Source: Calliopum simillimum (taxonomy: Eukaryota; Arthropoda; Insecta; Diptera; Lauxaniidae). Taken from it: DNA of 64,000 nt. The number at the start of each line of letters is the position of its first letter. Position 1 is the stretch's first letter. The stretch covers positions 45,069,061 through 45,133,060 of the forward strand of contig OX638369.1 in assembly GCA_951812925.1 (NCBI GenBank). Direction: 5' to 3'. This document shows, piece by piece, positions 12,836-27,800 of the stretch. The position numbers and the translations under genes are program-made. A model generated the notes under the pieces. It ran no database searches and was not told the DNA's origin. It was given only the letters and a program-made list of their open reading frames with translations.

Positions 12836-15800
12836 GTTAATATCACCTGCAGGCTTTTCTTAAACAAATCTTATAAATGCTTTTGAATTAAATGCGAGCG
12901 ACTGATTTTTCAAAAATTAAAACATATTGTCTTGCAGTGAATGTTTTAGACAATTAATAATTGAATCCTTTTTTTTTTTTTAAATACGAATAAGACCATT
13001 CAAGGTGCAAAAGCAATCTATATAATATTAATACGCAAGCAGAAAACTTTGACTCCCTTTTCCAGTCGATTTCATGAATTTCACGGTACAAAATAGTTTT
13101 TATGTTGCAAGTGGGCGATGTCACGCCCTAAATAGAAAATATGCTCTCACAGCTGAACTGATCAATCGATTTTTATCAAATTCGGTATGGAGATAGGGTT
13201 AACATTAAGGAACGATAATAGAGCCTTTTTGTTTTCAAATGGGCTGTGCCATTTAAAGTAAAATTGAGGTGGCCGAATTTCGGTCACAAGGCGAACCTGG
13301 TATAATATAAATTGGCTGATATTTTACTGACATTTTTGACGAAAATTTAACTTGATTGTGTAGAACTTGTGTAGATGGCATTAAGTTTTAAAAATGAGTT
13401 CGCTCAAAGATATTTTGCCATCTTTATTGACTTATTCCACTTTCTAAAAAACAAAAAAAAAAAAAAAAAAGGATCCAATTTCCAATTACACTAGTTTACA
13501 GCCAAAATTCCCAGCGAATGCCGTTACTCATTTTATATGGAAAATGGGCTGCTGATTCCGAAAATCGCATTTTTTTTTGTTTATTTCGTGTCGTTTTCGA
13601 GATATCGGTCATTTTCGGTTTTTGGACCAAAAAAAAAAGATAGTTCCATTAAAATACAAATATCTCAAGAACCAATGTTTGTATTTAAACAAATAATATG
13701 TCATATTAAAGGTAATTAAATTACCTACAAATATTATCCACATCACTTTTTGGTTGGTTCGTTAGTTTCGGTGAAATAAATTGATTTCTAAAAAAAAAAA
13801 TTTTTTTTTTTCGAAAAAATTAAGAAAAAATCAAATTCAACTTCAAATTTATACAAGAAGACATATTTTTTTTATAATATTTTTTTTTTGTATCATAGAC
13901 TATATATTTGTGAAGAAAATAAGATATCATTTAAGAAAATCGATGGAAAAATGCAAAAGTTGTATACAATTCATTGATAAGTTACCAAAATGCGTTTTTC
14001 CCTATTTTTCTGTTTTTTTGTAATAAACTGTTCGAAAATTTGAAACTTTTTGTAAAAGAAATTAGAAAATCCAAAAAATTCTTAAAGAAGGCATTAAAAG
14101 GAAATACCCGTGCCTCGCCGTTTTTCTCTAGCACGTCAGATTTTTTTTTAATCGATTTTTGAAGTTTTTTAATCCACTGTACATGAAAAAACAGAAATAA
14201 CGCATTCTTGTGTTAAATCGATGAATTTAACTATATGATCCTTACATCTGAGGTGTATTATGTGTTCAGTAAACTTATGCAGGATACTGCGAGGAATATT
14301 TTTGTGGACAATTTTAACCCTCTAAAACCCTCACATGTGGGTCATTTTGACCCCCACATGAAGTTCATTTTGACCTACATGTGCGGGTTTGAGAGGGTTA
14401 AAATTGTCTACAAAAATATTCCGCGTAGTATCCTGCATAAGTTTGCTGAAGACATGATACACCTCAGATGTAAGGATCATATAGTTAAATTCATCGATTT
14501 AACACAAGAATGCGTTATTTCTGTTTTTTCATGTACAGTGGATTAAAAAACTTCAAAAATCGATTAAAAAAAAATCTGACGTGCTAGAGAAAAACGGCGA
14601 GGCACGGGTATTTCCTTTTAATGCCTTCTTTAAGAATTTTTTGGATTTTCTAATTTCTTTTACAAAAAGTTTCAAATTTTCGAACAGTTTATTACAAAAA
14701 AAACGGAAAAATAGGGAAAAACGCATTTTGGTAACTTATCAATGAATTGTATACAACTTTTGCATTTTTCCATCGATTTTCTTAAATAGTATTTTATTTG
14801 CCTAACAAATTTATAGACTATGATATAAAAATACAAAATGATTTTTAAAATTTTTTTTTCTTGTAAAAATCTGCAGTTGATTTAGACATTTTTGTAATTT
14901 TTTCGGAAAAATATACTCTTTTTTTCTGAAATCAATTTATTTCATCGAAACTAACAAACCAGCCAAAAAGTGACGTGAGTATCATTTGTAGGTAATTTAA
15001 TTACCTTTAATATGACATATTATTTGTTTCAATACAAACATTGGTTCTTGAGATATTTGTATTTAAGTGGAACTATCTTTTTTTTTTGGTCCAAAAACCG
15101 AAAATGACCGATATCTCGAAAACGACACGAAATAAAAAAAAAAAAATGCGATTTTCGGAATCAGTAGCCTATTTTTCATATAAAATGAGTAACGGCATTC
15201 GCTGGGAAAAAAAATTTTAATCATTTGTAAACTAGTGTTATTTAAGACAAAGCTTATCAGTCGCTCTGTAATGTGCACTTTCTAAAATAAAATTATTCTC
15301 CTATGTTTTTGCTAGACAAACATCTGTAGAAGTACCCTATGCACGTTTGATTGACAGCCCTTCAAAGAAAATAATGCGTCAAGAATCCTGTGAATCGCAA
15401 GTGCTTTCAGTTCGACGTGGTTCCGATTCATCTAAGGTACAACCAAATACTTTGCGTGTTTCGCCACCGAAAACAAGCATTTCTGACTCACGTCTAACGG
15501 GCGAAGGAGACAATGAGGATAGTATTGAGGTATTGAAATTTAATTTTGACTCTTCTGAAATAAAAAAATGATGGCCATTTTATTTTAAGATACCTGATGA
15601 AATGTCACATTCGGCACCACATTCTCATCCGTTAGAGTTTGAAGTTGTTGGCATAACATTGCCACCTACTTTAAGTACGGATGCCCAATATAATGGTGAT
15701 CATTTGACTCGTGAGGTGCAACGCACTATATCATTAACATCCGAAAATCCATCAGAAATGTTTTTCTCAGCTGAGGAAGATATCTCAAATGTTTTATCAC

Positions 15801-18800
15801 AAGGTGGTTCTATAAAAAATCGTAATGGTTCTATTGTACTCTCGGGTAAAAAGCGTTTTTCTTCAGACTTGAGGTAATAATTTAATCAAGTGAAACAATA
15901 TTTTTTTATTTTTATTAATATTGCAAATTTATAGTATTGGTGCTCCAAACGATGCAACCGGCTTGACACTCTCTACATACCGTAGTGATTTGGAAATACA
16001 TGCGGCTGATAATAAAAATCTACCAAAACGACCACAAAGTACAATGGAGTTGGTAAGCATAATAGTATACATTGTGTTGAATGAAGATTCTTCTTCTTTA
16101 TATTTAGTATTTGCTGCTTTTAAGCAAGTTTAATTTTTCTAAAGTGTACTACAATATACAAATTTATAAAAAATTATACCTTCAAAACTTAAGTAAATAT
16201 TTCAAAGTATTTTTCTATTAAAATTTTGTAAGCTATTAATTTCCTAGCAGTGCCATACATATTCTTTAATAACTATTTCTTCTAAAACCTATAACTAATT
16301 TAATTTTTTAACATACAATATGAAAACCTCATATGTTTCATTGACATCACGGTAATTAAATTGAACAATACCAAAACATCAAAAGCTAAATTGATCTCAA
16401 ATATTTTTGTTTTTTTAAATTATATTTGTTGCATGTAGCCTAAAAGTGCCTTGTATTCGTTAGACAAGCTCAAATACAGTTAAAATCATTTATTTAGTTT
16501 TTTATTGATTTCAAAATGAGAAGCAAATTTTGCAAACCACATACAAATCTTTTCAATCATCATTTTCATAGAACGAAGACGTGAGACGTATTCATGGTCT
16601 TGCAACACCAATCAGAAAACTAATAAATATATCATCAAGACCAGAGTTTCGACATTTTATTCATGATGTGAGTAGATTTAGCTCAAAACTATGCTCGAAC
16701 TATACTACATACTAATAATTTCTTGATTAGCAAGACTACTACCTTCTTATTTCTTTAGAGAATGTATTCAAGTGTTGATGTCTATGTCTGGTTAAAATAG
16801 ATTTCTCTCTTAATTTTAATATTCTAGCTATTGGATGTAACAATTGTAACACGATTAATTTGTCTGTAAATTTTAGCTTTTTGGAATTTTCTTTTGGTAT
16901 TTCTTTATTATGATAATAGTTTTATCTCAAATTTATTCGAGAAGTAAAGTATTAATTAGGTTGACTAAGGATAGGTTGGTTAAGAAATTGAAATCTGAAC
17001 TTCTTTGACGTGGAATCTCTTAAAAGTTGCTAATTGATGTATGAAGATTGACAAAGTTTTAGCTCTATGAGATAAGAACGGATTATCCTAGAAACCTTGT
17101 TTTTTAGTCCTACATAGAATGTTCCTGGCTTCAATTCTAGAAAGATAACGTAAATTATTTATTTAAACCAAACATTATGGGGGTTATCGTGAATCAAGAT
17201 TCCCGGGGAATTTTCGCAGACTGCCGTGCATTCTCTATTGCAGTTTAAGAAAATTCCCCGGGAATCTTGATTCACGATAACCCCCTATTTCGTTTATTAA
17301 TTTTTTTTTTTTAATTTTTACACATTGAAAAATAAACTCGAACCAACAATGTCATCTGATCTATGCTTATTTGTTAGCAAAATACATAAGTAAACTAGGC
17401 TAGTTTTTTTTTTCATTATATGGATGATTATAAAAAAAAAATAAAGAGTGTGTCAAAAATAATGCATTTTCCTTCTTTCGTGAGAATTATCACAGCAATT
17501 TTAATCAGAAATACACAGAATGTTTAACAAATTAAAAAACTGAAAAACAAAATGCGATAAACTTAAACTACTTCCAAGCATAATGCAAAAATATTTTTTG
17601 ATTTCGTACACATGTTTTACACATAGAAAAAGTGATAGGATTTTTTTTGTAGTTAAATTAAAACACATATTTTCTTATTTATCCAATTAGCTATAGAGTC
17701 CTAACAAAACTAAATTTTAATTTTGTATGCTTGTTAATTCTATCTATTACTTTTAAATCTATAATTTAATTTAATTTTGTAAAGTTTTTTCCATTCCAAA
17801 ATATGATTTTAAACTTGATTTTGAATTTTGATTATTTGGGGCCGTTCACATATTACGTAAAGCAATCTTCGACCAATTTTGACCCCAGCTTCCCCGGTCG
17901 TAACGCAACGTAACAAAACGTACAACCCCCGCCCCCCCTAGTAACGTAACAAATCCTTATTTTGGTAATTTGAATTTTTTGTCGCATAAAATTATAAAAT
18001 CGACGTTACGCAACGTATTTAGTTAATACCCCTCCTGGGGGTGGTTACACTTCGTAACAAATCGTCTGGCCTTCCTCCCCCTGGCGCGTTACGTAATATG
18101 TGAACGGCCCCTTTGGGGTTATTGTTAAGAGCTTGCCATCCTAGCATATGTGAGTTCTTATATATACATATTTCGGTAGCATTTCCATTACTGTTTTAAA
18201 TGTTTCTATTTTTTTGCATGATCGGTAGGCGTTTGTATTAACCGATTTTGTTAATTTTCAATTTTCCGAGCTAATTTTGACGACATACATAAGCACACGG
18301 CGTGCCTTAACCCGTTCTAAATCGAACGTCGTAGCACATCAAATTTTTTTCCAGATTCTGTTTACTTATCGTTCAAAAGATAGTATACAAAAATTTTCAT
18401 ACTATTTCATAATTTAGAAGTAGTCGGTTCGTTGAAAATGTTTAAAATGTAAAAAAAATTTTAATTTAGTTAAATCTGGTAAGCAACTTGAAAGTCGTAA
18501 TCTTTGCCTTTAAAACCTAATTTAAATTATGTTGATATCTGTTTTTTCCTCAAAGATATCCTAACTTAGAAAGACACAAAAGTGCAAAAAACCCGTTTTG
18601 ACAATATTTCGGTCTACGATATCTCATGGAAGCATGAAGATATAAACATAATTTGAATTAGGTTTTAAAGGAAAAGATTAGGGCTTTCAAGTACCTAAAC
18701 CGCATTTAACGAATAAATGATATGTTACATAGTTATATAGCTTCAAAAAAATGGCAAAATGGTTTTTAGGTTAGAATATCTCAAAAACTATACACGATAG

Positions 18801-21800
18801 AGCAATTCTGAAGTTGGATTCGCGTTTAGCATGGCAAAACATATCGATTTTTGTTGAATGTAGTTAACAATTTTCTTTTTTTTTTTTTTGTATGGGAAAA
18901 TGCCCCAATTGGAAAAGCGATTATCTCAAAATTTAGTCGAGGAGTCACTAGTGAAAATTTTTTTATACATCATTTGAACGATAAGTAAACAGAATCTAGA
19001 AAAAAATTTGAAGTGCTACGACGTTCGATTTAGAACGGGTTAAGGCACGCCGTGAGCAGTGTACAAACCATGTAGGACCGGCGGAGACAATTGTCTCAAT
19101 AGTCCCATCTTTGGTTATGTTATTTTGTAAGTAGACCAAAACGGACTACAACTAAAACTAAAATAAATTCGCTTAAATTATCAATTGTAACAAAAATGGT
19201 CCAAATGTAATGCAAAGTCGGTAATTTTTATCAAAAATTATCTTAATGTAATGGATAATGTCATTAGTACCAAAAGTGGTCCAATTATCTACCGATTGTG
19301 CCAGTGAAATTATAAAGTTACTGACTACGTACTGCTTGGCAGTTCGTCGATTGTGAAGAAGAGCAAACGTTAGTGTATCGGTGTAATGACTTGCGCTGCC
19401 GGAGAGACCCGGGTTCAAATCCTTCACGGGGTGATTTTCAATTCCAATTTTTAAATTTTTCTGTTAATTTTTACACAATTTGTCTAAAGAGTCTACGGTG
19501 CGGAAAACAAAACATGACTTCAACATAGCCGAGGTATAATAAAATAAAAAAAATAATAAAATATATTTTCATCCGCACTGAGATTCGAACCCGAAACACA
19601 ATATTTAGAAACGCTCAGAAATATATCGTCGGGTTAAAACTACAACTAGACATCTATATTTTTTGATGTTTTGACTTCAGTATACTATATAGAAACATGA
19701 AGAAAAAAACTCTCTACACATCAGTCTAGTCGGTTTTTTTAAATGTTTTCCTTATCCAATTATATATAAAAAGTAAGAAGCAAGAAGCTTGAAAATTTGT
19801 TGCAAAAAACGAATTTCAAAAAACTTAAAAAGCGTTTTTCTCAAAACAATGAAAATGTAGATGTCTTGTTGTAGTTTTGACCCGTCGTATAACAAACTAC
19901 TTAGCACTTTCGTCTATGAAACTTTTTGACGTTTTTGTGTAAAATTTACTTAATAAATTAATTTTTTTTTAAATTTATAATTAAAATAAAAAAAAATTGG
20001 CCTTTTTCTGGTTCGAATGTAATGCATAAGAAAACAATTGAGGAGTGATTTTTCAAAAGGGCGTAAAACCACTTCCAACCTCGAACAAACCTAAGGATGC
20101 CATCACCATTACCATGCTAAAATGCATCCTCTAGTTCAAAATTCATCACAAAAAATGCATTTTTCTAAGATAAAATCGTGATCAAAAGTCGCATTTCAGA
20201 ATAAAAGGGCTTATTTCCATATAATTTCATAGAAATTTTTAGAGTTTGATACAAAAAGACGTATTTTGAATAGTGACCAAAACAACTTTTAATATTTTTT
20301 ATATGTCCCAGGCTATATAGGTGCTTACATACCATGCTTGTAGACATCAGAATAAACTTCCAAATGGTGAAATAAGAGTGATTTTGAAACAGGGCTTATT
20401 TCCAAACGTTTCAGAACAAAAGGGCTTATTTCCAAATGTTTTTTACTTTTTGCAATTACTGCAAATATGTTACAACAAAAATGTTAAGGGGATTAGAATC
20501 TTTGGTCAACTCACTATAGTACAGGAGACATTAAAAAAAAATATGTTGTTGTAAACTGCCCATAAAAGTTTTTTCTCATTACTGAAAATTTGTTTAACAT
20601 GGTTTTACGCCCTTTTGAAAAATAACTCCTCAATTGACCTTTTTCTGGTTTCAATTTAATGTATAAGGAGACAATAGGTAACGTCCAATGACAAGCAATA
20701 CAAACCCTAAATAGAACTTTATATTTGATGCGACCAGAATTGGGACTAGTCGGTCGCCCCCAAGGTCCAGTTTACAAACTAGTTTTGGAATAGACCGTAG
20801 TATAACAAGGCCTTTCCAATAAATCAACAAAAACTGTAAATTCGCTTTTTACCAATTTATTAAAGCGTTACAAACTGAATATACGTATGTGTCATTCATT
20901 TTAATAGTAAACTCCATTTAAAAACATAAGTGATGTCATAATATGAACTGACTGGCATTTTGTTAAAAATTAATAAAATTGGAATCTCTTTTCTCGGAAA
21001 GTTTACTAGATAGTGTAGAATTGATAACATTAACAACCAAATGCAAATAATGTGTTTGCCATTAGTTTTGTCCTTGTAGGGACTTGCACCACTTTTAAAA
21101 TGAACGACACATATTAACATATGTGACTTTTCAGTTCGCTATTTTGATTTAAAGTGCAACGAAATCGGTTCAGTCCCTGTTTCTATACCTAAATCTCAAC
21201 CGATTTGCTTGATTTTTTTTTGTTGGAAAGGTTGTAAGAAGGAGCAGTGCATAGGGTTATATATTTTTTAAAGTGCCACGCCTCTAAATGGAAAAAACGC
21301 TCTCACTGCTAAACTACTGCATCGATTTTAGTGCATAGGATTAATTTTTTTTTAAAAGTGTGCAGTACCACGCCCTTAAATGGAAAAAACGCTCTCACTG
21401 CTTAACTACTGCATCGATATGGAGATAGGGTTAGCTCTAAGGAACGATAACATGATCATTGTTTTTCAGTAGGCGGTGCCACGCCCCTAAAGGTATAGTA
21501 CGCTATCAGTACTAAACTGCTTCACCGATTTTTATGGAATTCGGTACTAAGATAGGCTTAACACAAAAGAGGCTAATTAAAAGTAGATAAATACACGGTT
21601 TCACGGCGAATTCATTTTAATGTCTCATGAAATAACGGTAGGCTTAATGTTGAGTATAAATACTAAAAATATTTGTTTTATACTGAGCAGTTCCAAGCTT
21701 CTAAAAAGAATATGTGCAGTTATTGTTAGTAATTAAGTATAGTTCCATAGTCTCTTTAAAGTCAAATTGAAGTGGTCGAATTTTAGCCGCAAGGCAACTA

Positions 21801-24800
21801 TAGTTATCAGACCAAAAAGCGACAAGTTTTTTCGATCTATATAATTTGGAGGGCTAAAGCAAGGATATCAACCTTTCGTTATAAAATTGGTTCGTTGACA
21901 TCTAAAAAGTAAAAATTCATAGAAGCGCGTACTCCACGTTTTGTTTTAATATGAATACATAGTTTAATAGATTAGCTTAGACTCACTTATTTAAATTCTT
22001 AAAAGAATTAGCACAACATAAGTTATTCTTTTTAATAGAATTTATTTGTATATGCATGTGGTTCGTTGTTAGAAAATATAGTACATTTGGTAACAAAATC
22101 AACTAAATTTATTCATATCTCCATAACATCATTTTTATTTAAAGCATTTAAATTTGAATTAATCACAATTTTTTTATCAAAATTTCTTTATAAGTAAAGT
22201 TAATTTCTATTCTACTTAGCTTTAGAATGCTTTTAGTAAATTTCATTAGATATTATTTTAAGTTATAGCACTTGTATTATATAAATAAACATTTTAATAT
22301 GAACTACTTCGTTTTATTCTAAAAAAAGGTCGACTCACGCGGTTCATCATCAGAGACACCATCAATTTCTTCTAATTCATTCATTTCGGCAATGTCATCA
22401 CAAGAAGATGTGGCTTTGGTTAATTTGCATCAACAGGTCAATCGTCCAATTATTGACTCACCATTACTTATGGCCAGCTATTTAAACCATTTATCACAAG
22501 TAAAATGTTTCAATTGGACAGCTTGTTCGTTTCCATCTGGACCAGATGTATTCTCCACACCATTATTTCATGAGAATGAAGATGGTGGACTCACTTACAT
22601 TGGCAGCAAAATGATACCACATTTTGATTTATATTCATCATGGCGTGAAATTAAAGTTGTGCCACGTTATGAAAATACATCAGGTAGCAATAGTTCAAAT
22701 ACTTTCATTGGTGGTCCTAAATCACATCCTTGGGATCCCAGCGTTTTGCTAAAAGAAGAAGAAAGCGACAAATCTACCAATGGTTTTGATGATGGTGAAT
22801 TTATGAGCTTGCAAACAGAAGGTGCAGCTTGTACATCAGTTGTGGCGAGACTAAAAGGACAAGTTAATGTTTTTCTAACACCACTTCTGTTGGAGGGACT
22901 ACAAAGGTCAGTCGAAAGAATTGTAAATCATTTCAGGAAATGTTTTTATTACAAATTAAGTGACTTAAAACAAAGGCTAAAGTTAGGTTTACAATGTTCA
23001 CTTAGATTTATTTTTTTCTTGTTTGTCCAGCATTTGCTTTCGCTTTACACGAATGTGCTCCTTTTTATTCTCAGAATCTTCATGGTCATTTTGTTCTGCA
23101 CCATGTGGAAACGAATTCTCCAATAACTTTAGGTATTCTGCATCAACAGTATTCTGTATTAATGTTATAAACAGTTAAGCAAATTTTCAAACATTCAAAT
23201 TCACCGTTTTATGTTATGGTTATTGTATTTTAGATGTTTTTCCATTTTCAGATCGATTTTAGGGTAAACTAGCGCATTAAAATATTTTGTAAAATTTTAT
23301 TTCTGAGCCTTACCGGATAAAAATCAAATCAAAGCGTCAGCATCTCAATGGATATAATCTAATAATGAGTATAACTGGTTGTTGTTTTCTAAAATACAAT
23401 TAAAAACGGTGGTGCATGGGAAATTTTTTTCCTTTTACCCACCCCTTGGTTATTTTGTGAATCCTCACGCTTAGCTCGAGCGTTTTCTATTGAATACTGG
23501 GATATTAAGGACTCACGTGGAATTTGAAATCGCAGCACATTTCGTGGTTCACGATTTCCATCTGATTCTGGTTCATTATCATCGTCACCATTTTCAACAG
23601 CGTTTTTGTCTGGAAAATCATAAAATGTTTGCATGTGTTCGTTGCTATCAATAAAGCTGCTGCAAATGCATTAAACAAATTAAAATAAAACTTAAAAAAT
23701 GAACAATTAACTCAGTCTTACTTATCATCTGTTTCATCATCATAATCTGCAGAATTGGAAGAATCAATTAATTTACTAAGCTCTTTCAAGTCTGGCAAAG
23801 ATAGATCGCTTAGAGCCATCTCAATTTCTTTGTCACTCAATGTTTTTGTCATATCCTTTATTTCATTATCGAAAAGTGGTTTTTTCTAAAAGCAAACATT
23901 TGTTTTACAAGTAGGAAAATTAAAATTATTTGTCAGAAAGTTTACCATATAATAATTGGCGCCATTAATGACATTCACGCTGACGAGTATCAATAACACA
24001 CATGCAGCAGTTGTAAAATTGATATAAAATATCATTTTTTAAGATTTTTCAAATATATTTGATGACACTTTGATGAACTTAAACAAAATTGTAACTTTTC
24101 TGTATTTATCAAAATATTGTTTTCATTATATTTGAACAAGTGTTTTATTTACTGAACAGAATGATTGAAGCCTCTATACCTACCATATCGTCGATGCATT
24201 TGCTATCAGTGGTAAATTTTATACATGCATCCTGCATAGCCAAGGTGAAGAATGATAATATCTTAAAAAGAGATCAAAGTTTGAGTTACTGGTCACAGGT
24301 ATGGATATTTGTATGTTGTTACATTAACTTTGACTATTAATGCAATTTTCTTTTAGGTTCATTCAAATTCGAAACGCTCGACAACAGAACGCAACTTGCA
24401 GGGTCCAGGTGACTCATTTTTGAGTGATGTTTATGAAGAAAGTATTTCAACGAAAACTCAAGGTCTTATAGTATTGCCAAAAGTAAGCATCACCATGCTG
24501 CAATCATCCATTATAGAAGAAGTGATTTCTGTGGCCGCATTGGATAATGTTCAGGTAATAAACTTTTACTTTAAAAATCAATATCAATACCTTAGTTTAG
24601 TTCTACAAGGCTCCCGGAAATAAAGCCGTAGGACATAATGGCAGAACATTTTTTTGGAAATGAAGCGACATATTTTCTGTCATTAATTTTTGGAAACAAA
24701 GCCAAAAATTAAATAAGAAGTAACGCCAACATTTTTGAAAATAATGCCATAGGAAATAACGCCAAAAAGTTTTTTGTAAATAAAGCCGAAAATTCTCCGT

Positions 24801-27800
24801 ACAAAAGTTTGCCGTTATTTCCATATTGTTTTGGAAACAAAGCCAAAACCTTTTCTAGCGATTTTATAAAAATGTGTGGGTTTTGTCTGGCGTTAATTTT
24901 GGAAATGTAGCCAAAAATTTATTTTCTAGTTGATTTTTTCACATCCGAAAAATATTTAAAATTGTGAACAAAACTTGTCCAACGATTTTCATTTGGCTCA
25001 ACTTTAATCACAATTTTCGATATCGAACAGTTTTCTATGTTCTGACGCTTATACGCTGTGCAAACTATTTTATTTGCTGGGGTAATGATATCCCGGAGAA
25101 TTTTTTTTTTTTCAAAATGTCTTGCTGAAATTGTCCGGAATTTATTTTACAAATAAAGGTTATTAAATTTTTCCAGCGCCGGCTACCATAATTTTAAATT
25201 GATTAATTTTTAATATGCATTTTGGGTTACTTAATTCGAATCAGTTATTGATTACAATATAACTTCTATAGTTTTTAAACATAATCACCTTCCAAGCACA
25301 GACACCGAAGTTGGGATTTGATGTTGATTTTGGGTGTGCTGTTATTTAATTTATGGCGGGGTCTCCTCTTTTTATCGGTGTATTCGCATTATTTTTTTCA
25401 TAAACTCTCGATCTAAACCACACTTTGATTTAAATAATAAATAAAATAATACTTTTTAGGATTTGAGCTGTGTCTCCTTACTGACATTTTACATCGAGGG
25501 CGTGTCAACTAAATTTCACCTAGGCAAAACAACACGCGCTTCTATGCATAACGTTTATATACAACAAACGGTGCAATCTGGTAGCAGCCACAAAAAAGGT
25601 GGTATTATGAAAGGTACACGTGCGCTGCTCGCACATCTCTCTTCGCAAACTAGACCCGATAATATACAAGGCGAACCCATTTTAATTGAAACATCTGAAA
25701 AGCAATTAGAAGAATTAGTGATTACATTAGATATTGGACGTGCGCATGCACAATTGCGGCGGCTAAAGACAGAAGGTAGTACATGTCAAGATACATCCAT
25801 AATAGTAACTGCCATACCAGACCATAGAAGTAAGGCAATGTTTGAGTGCCTCAAAATGCCAGAAAGTACTGGTATCGATTGCATCGGTTACATAATGTTC
25901 GAATGCGGATTGGAAGGTGTAGGTGTTAAAATTGTCAAACGTTCACATTTTGAAAAATCTGAAAATACGAAAGAAGAACTTGCTGAAATGACAGAAGCAG
26001 CTGCTAACGGTATAGCGAGCGGGAACATTAATATAAACGATATTGTTGGCGGTATTCCTACTGCAGCAACAACGACAACTACAATCGTTGTTGATGTTTC
26101 AGCGACATCAAAGGCAGAAGCTGCTTGGCGTTTAATAACAAAAAAGCCACCAACGCCAAAGACTCCAAAGGAGAAATTTACTCATGCTTTAGAGAATATA
26201 ATGGTTTCCGACCATCGTTCCGGTGAAGGTAGCAGCAATGATAATCGTAAATCAACACCAAAGTTACCCGATGATGATGTTGAAAAGGGTGGCAAGGGTG
26301 GAACTAGTGGTGCAGCTGCTGGCAAGAAACAAGAAACTTTCGATAAAGTTCTGCCAAATGTTAAGGAGACAGATAAGAACTCATCGTGTGTCATTGAATT
26401 AAAAGCAGTTTGGTTTAATTTTGCAGCGCCTCCATGTGTGCCAATAACACGAAAGATTGATTTTACAAGGTGTGCAATAATAATTCAAATGGTAGATTCC
26501 TTTTTAATTTAAAAATTTTTGTATTTTTTTGTTTCTAGGCTTGACTGGAATTTGTTAAGTACAGCGTCGCCAGCGATTACAGCGTGGATGAATCCCAGTA
26601 ATCGCTTAGCTATAAAAATTGTTTCGCTTATGCGCGCTTTGCATACACGTCACACTGCTGTTGCTGCATGTTTAATGGCTGATGCACTAGAAAATGAGAA
26701 AATTCAAAGGAATCCAAAACTTAAAAAGGTAAATCAAAGCAGCTTATTTATATATATAAGAGAGGTCTTCTAAAATTACTACGATATATTTTTCCACTTG
26801 AGATGGGATGCCTAGATGCACTGCGCCTTATCATGAATGAATATTCTCGAGAATTGCCTTGCAGTCTCCATTGCATTCATTCATGATAAGGACCGCTATA
26901 TTATTACTATACTATGTCGTATGTTGCTAATCTTTAACTTGTCTTTAAGAGAGCGGGCTCGGTTTTTTGATGCAGTAATTATCATAAATAAATTTCTATC
27001 TCTTTGGAAAGTTTAATTTTAATTTACTTTTATTAAATTCTTTACAAATATTCTTTACAAAAAAAAGTAATAATCTTTACAATTAAAAAGTTTTCAAATG
27101 CTGCACTGACGAACAAGAGTGCCTCTTAAATTTAAAGATTTCCGTTTACAGAATTTCTCTATCACGTCAGAATTTCGAGAAATTCTAAAATAACAGTGAA
27201 AAACACACGATTTCTCATTATTTTTGAGGTTATGAAAATTAGAATATCTCAAAATCCTGACATGATGGAAACAAACCAAGTTCAGATTCGTGATTAGGAG
27301 GTTCCAAAAATCAAGAGAGGAAAAAAAAGTGTCGAATTTGCAGGCCTGTGTTATCTACCCTACGACTTTATTACACTGTAGTCAAACCAGTACGTGGTTT
27401 GCTGGTTTTACTAAAATTTCATTGCATCCTTTTAGGCTTACTTAAATTATACTTTAAAATAAAAGTATATTTTCGTATATGAAGTTCAATATTATATGAA
27501 TGCCCAAAAGTCTCAAAACCAACGCTTTTGAAATCATTTATTGAACTATGAAATTTCTTACTGGAACTTTATAAAATAATTTTTTTTTTTTTTTTTTTTT
27601 ACAGAGTCGCTATTCTGGTAATTATACGCTGCTTTCGAAAACTCTACAGGAAGATCCAAGCTGTCAACTATGCTATATAATGCAAAAATTAGTTCTGGAC
27701 GAAGGTGTGCAAAAAGTAGAAGAAATTTTCAAGCAAGGCGATATACCACATCTCAATACGTTACGCCAGGTTAAAATTATTTAAAACTTTCATATAAAAC

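Larger units (their letters stand above)
16668..22328 (+). other. tweek intron 14, transposon-filled
   Basis: A 5.66-kb intron with donor GTGAGT and acceptor AAAAAAAG. It contains at least four inverted-repeat elements (17179-17285, 17838-18111, 18296-19054, 20035-20636), tRNA-like SINE remnants (19360-19640) and a GCCACGCC repeat block (21250-21790). I see no further exon. Confidence 0.7.

Noticed and set aside
13537..14162. Several 60-80 codon frames in the foldback
   Set aside because: Phe/Lys-rich translations of A/T runs, mirrored in the other arm; no coding signature.
17179..17285. Possible microRNA precursor
   Set aside because: The hairpin is a near-perfect palindrome with transposon-like ends, far too regular for a conserved microRNA.
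22907..23126. Continuation of tweek exon 15 past 22906
   Set aside because: AG|GTCAGT is a good donor, the family motif continues only at 24160, and the extra frame is antisense to the nested gene's last exon.
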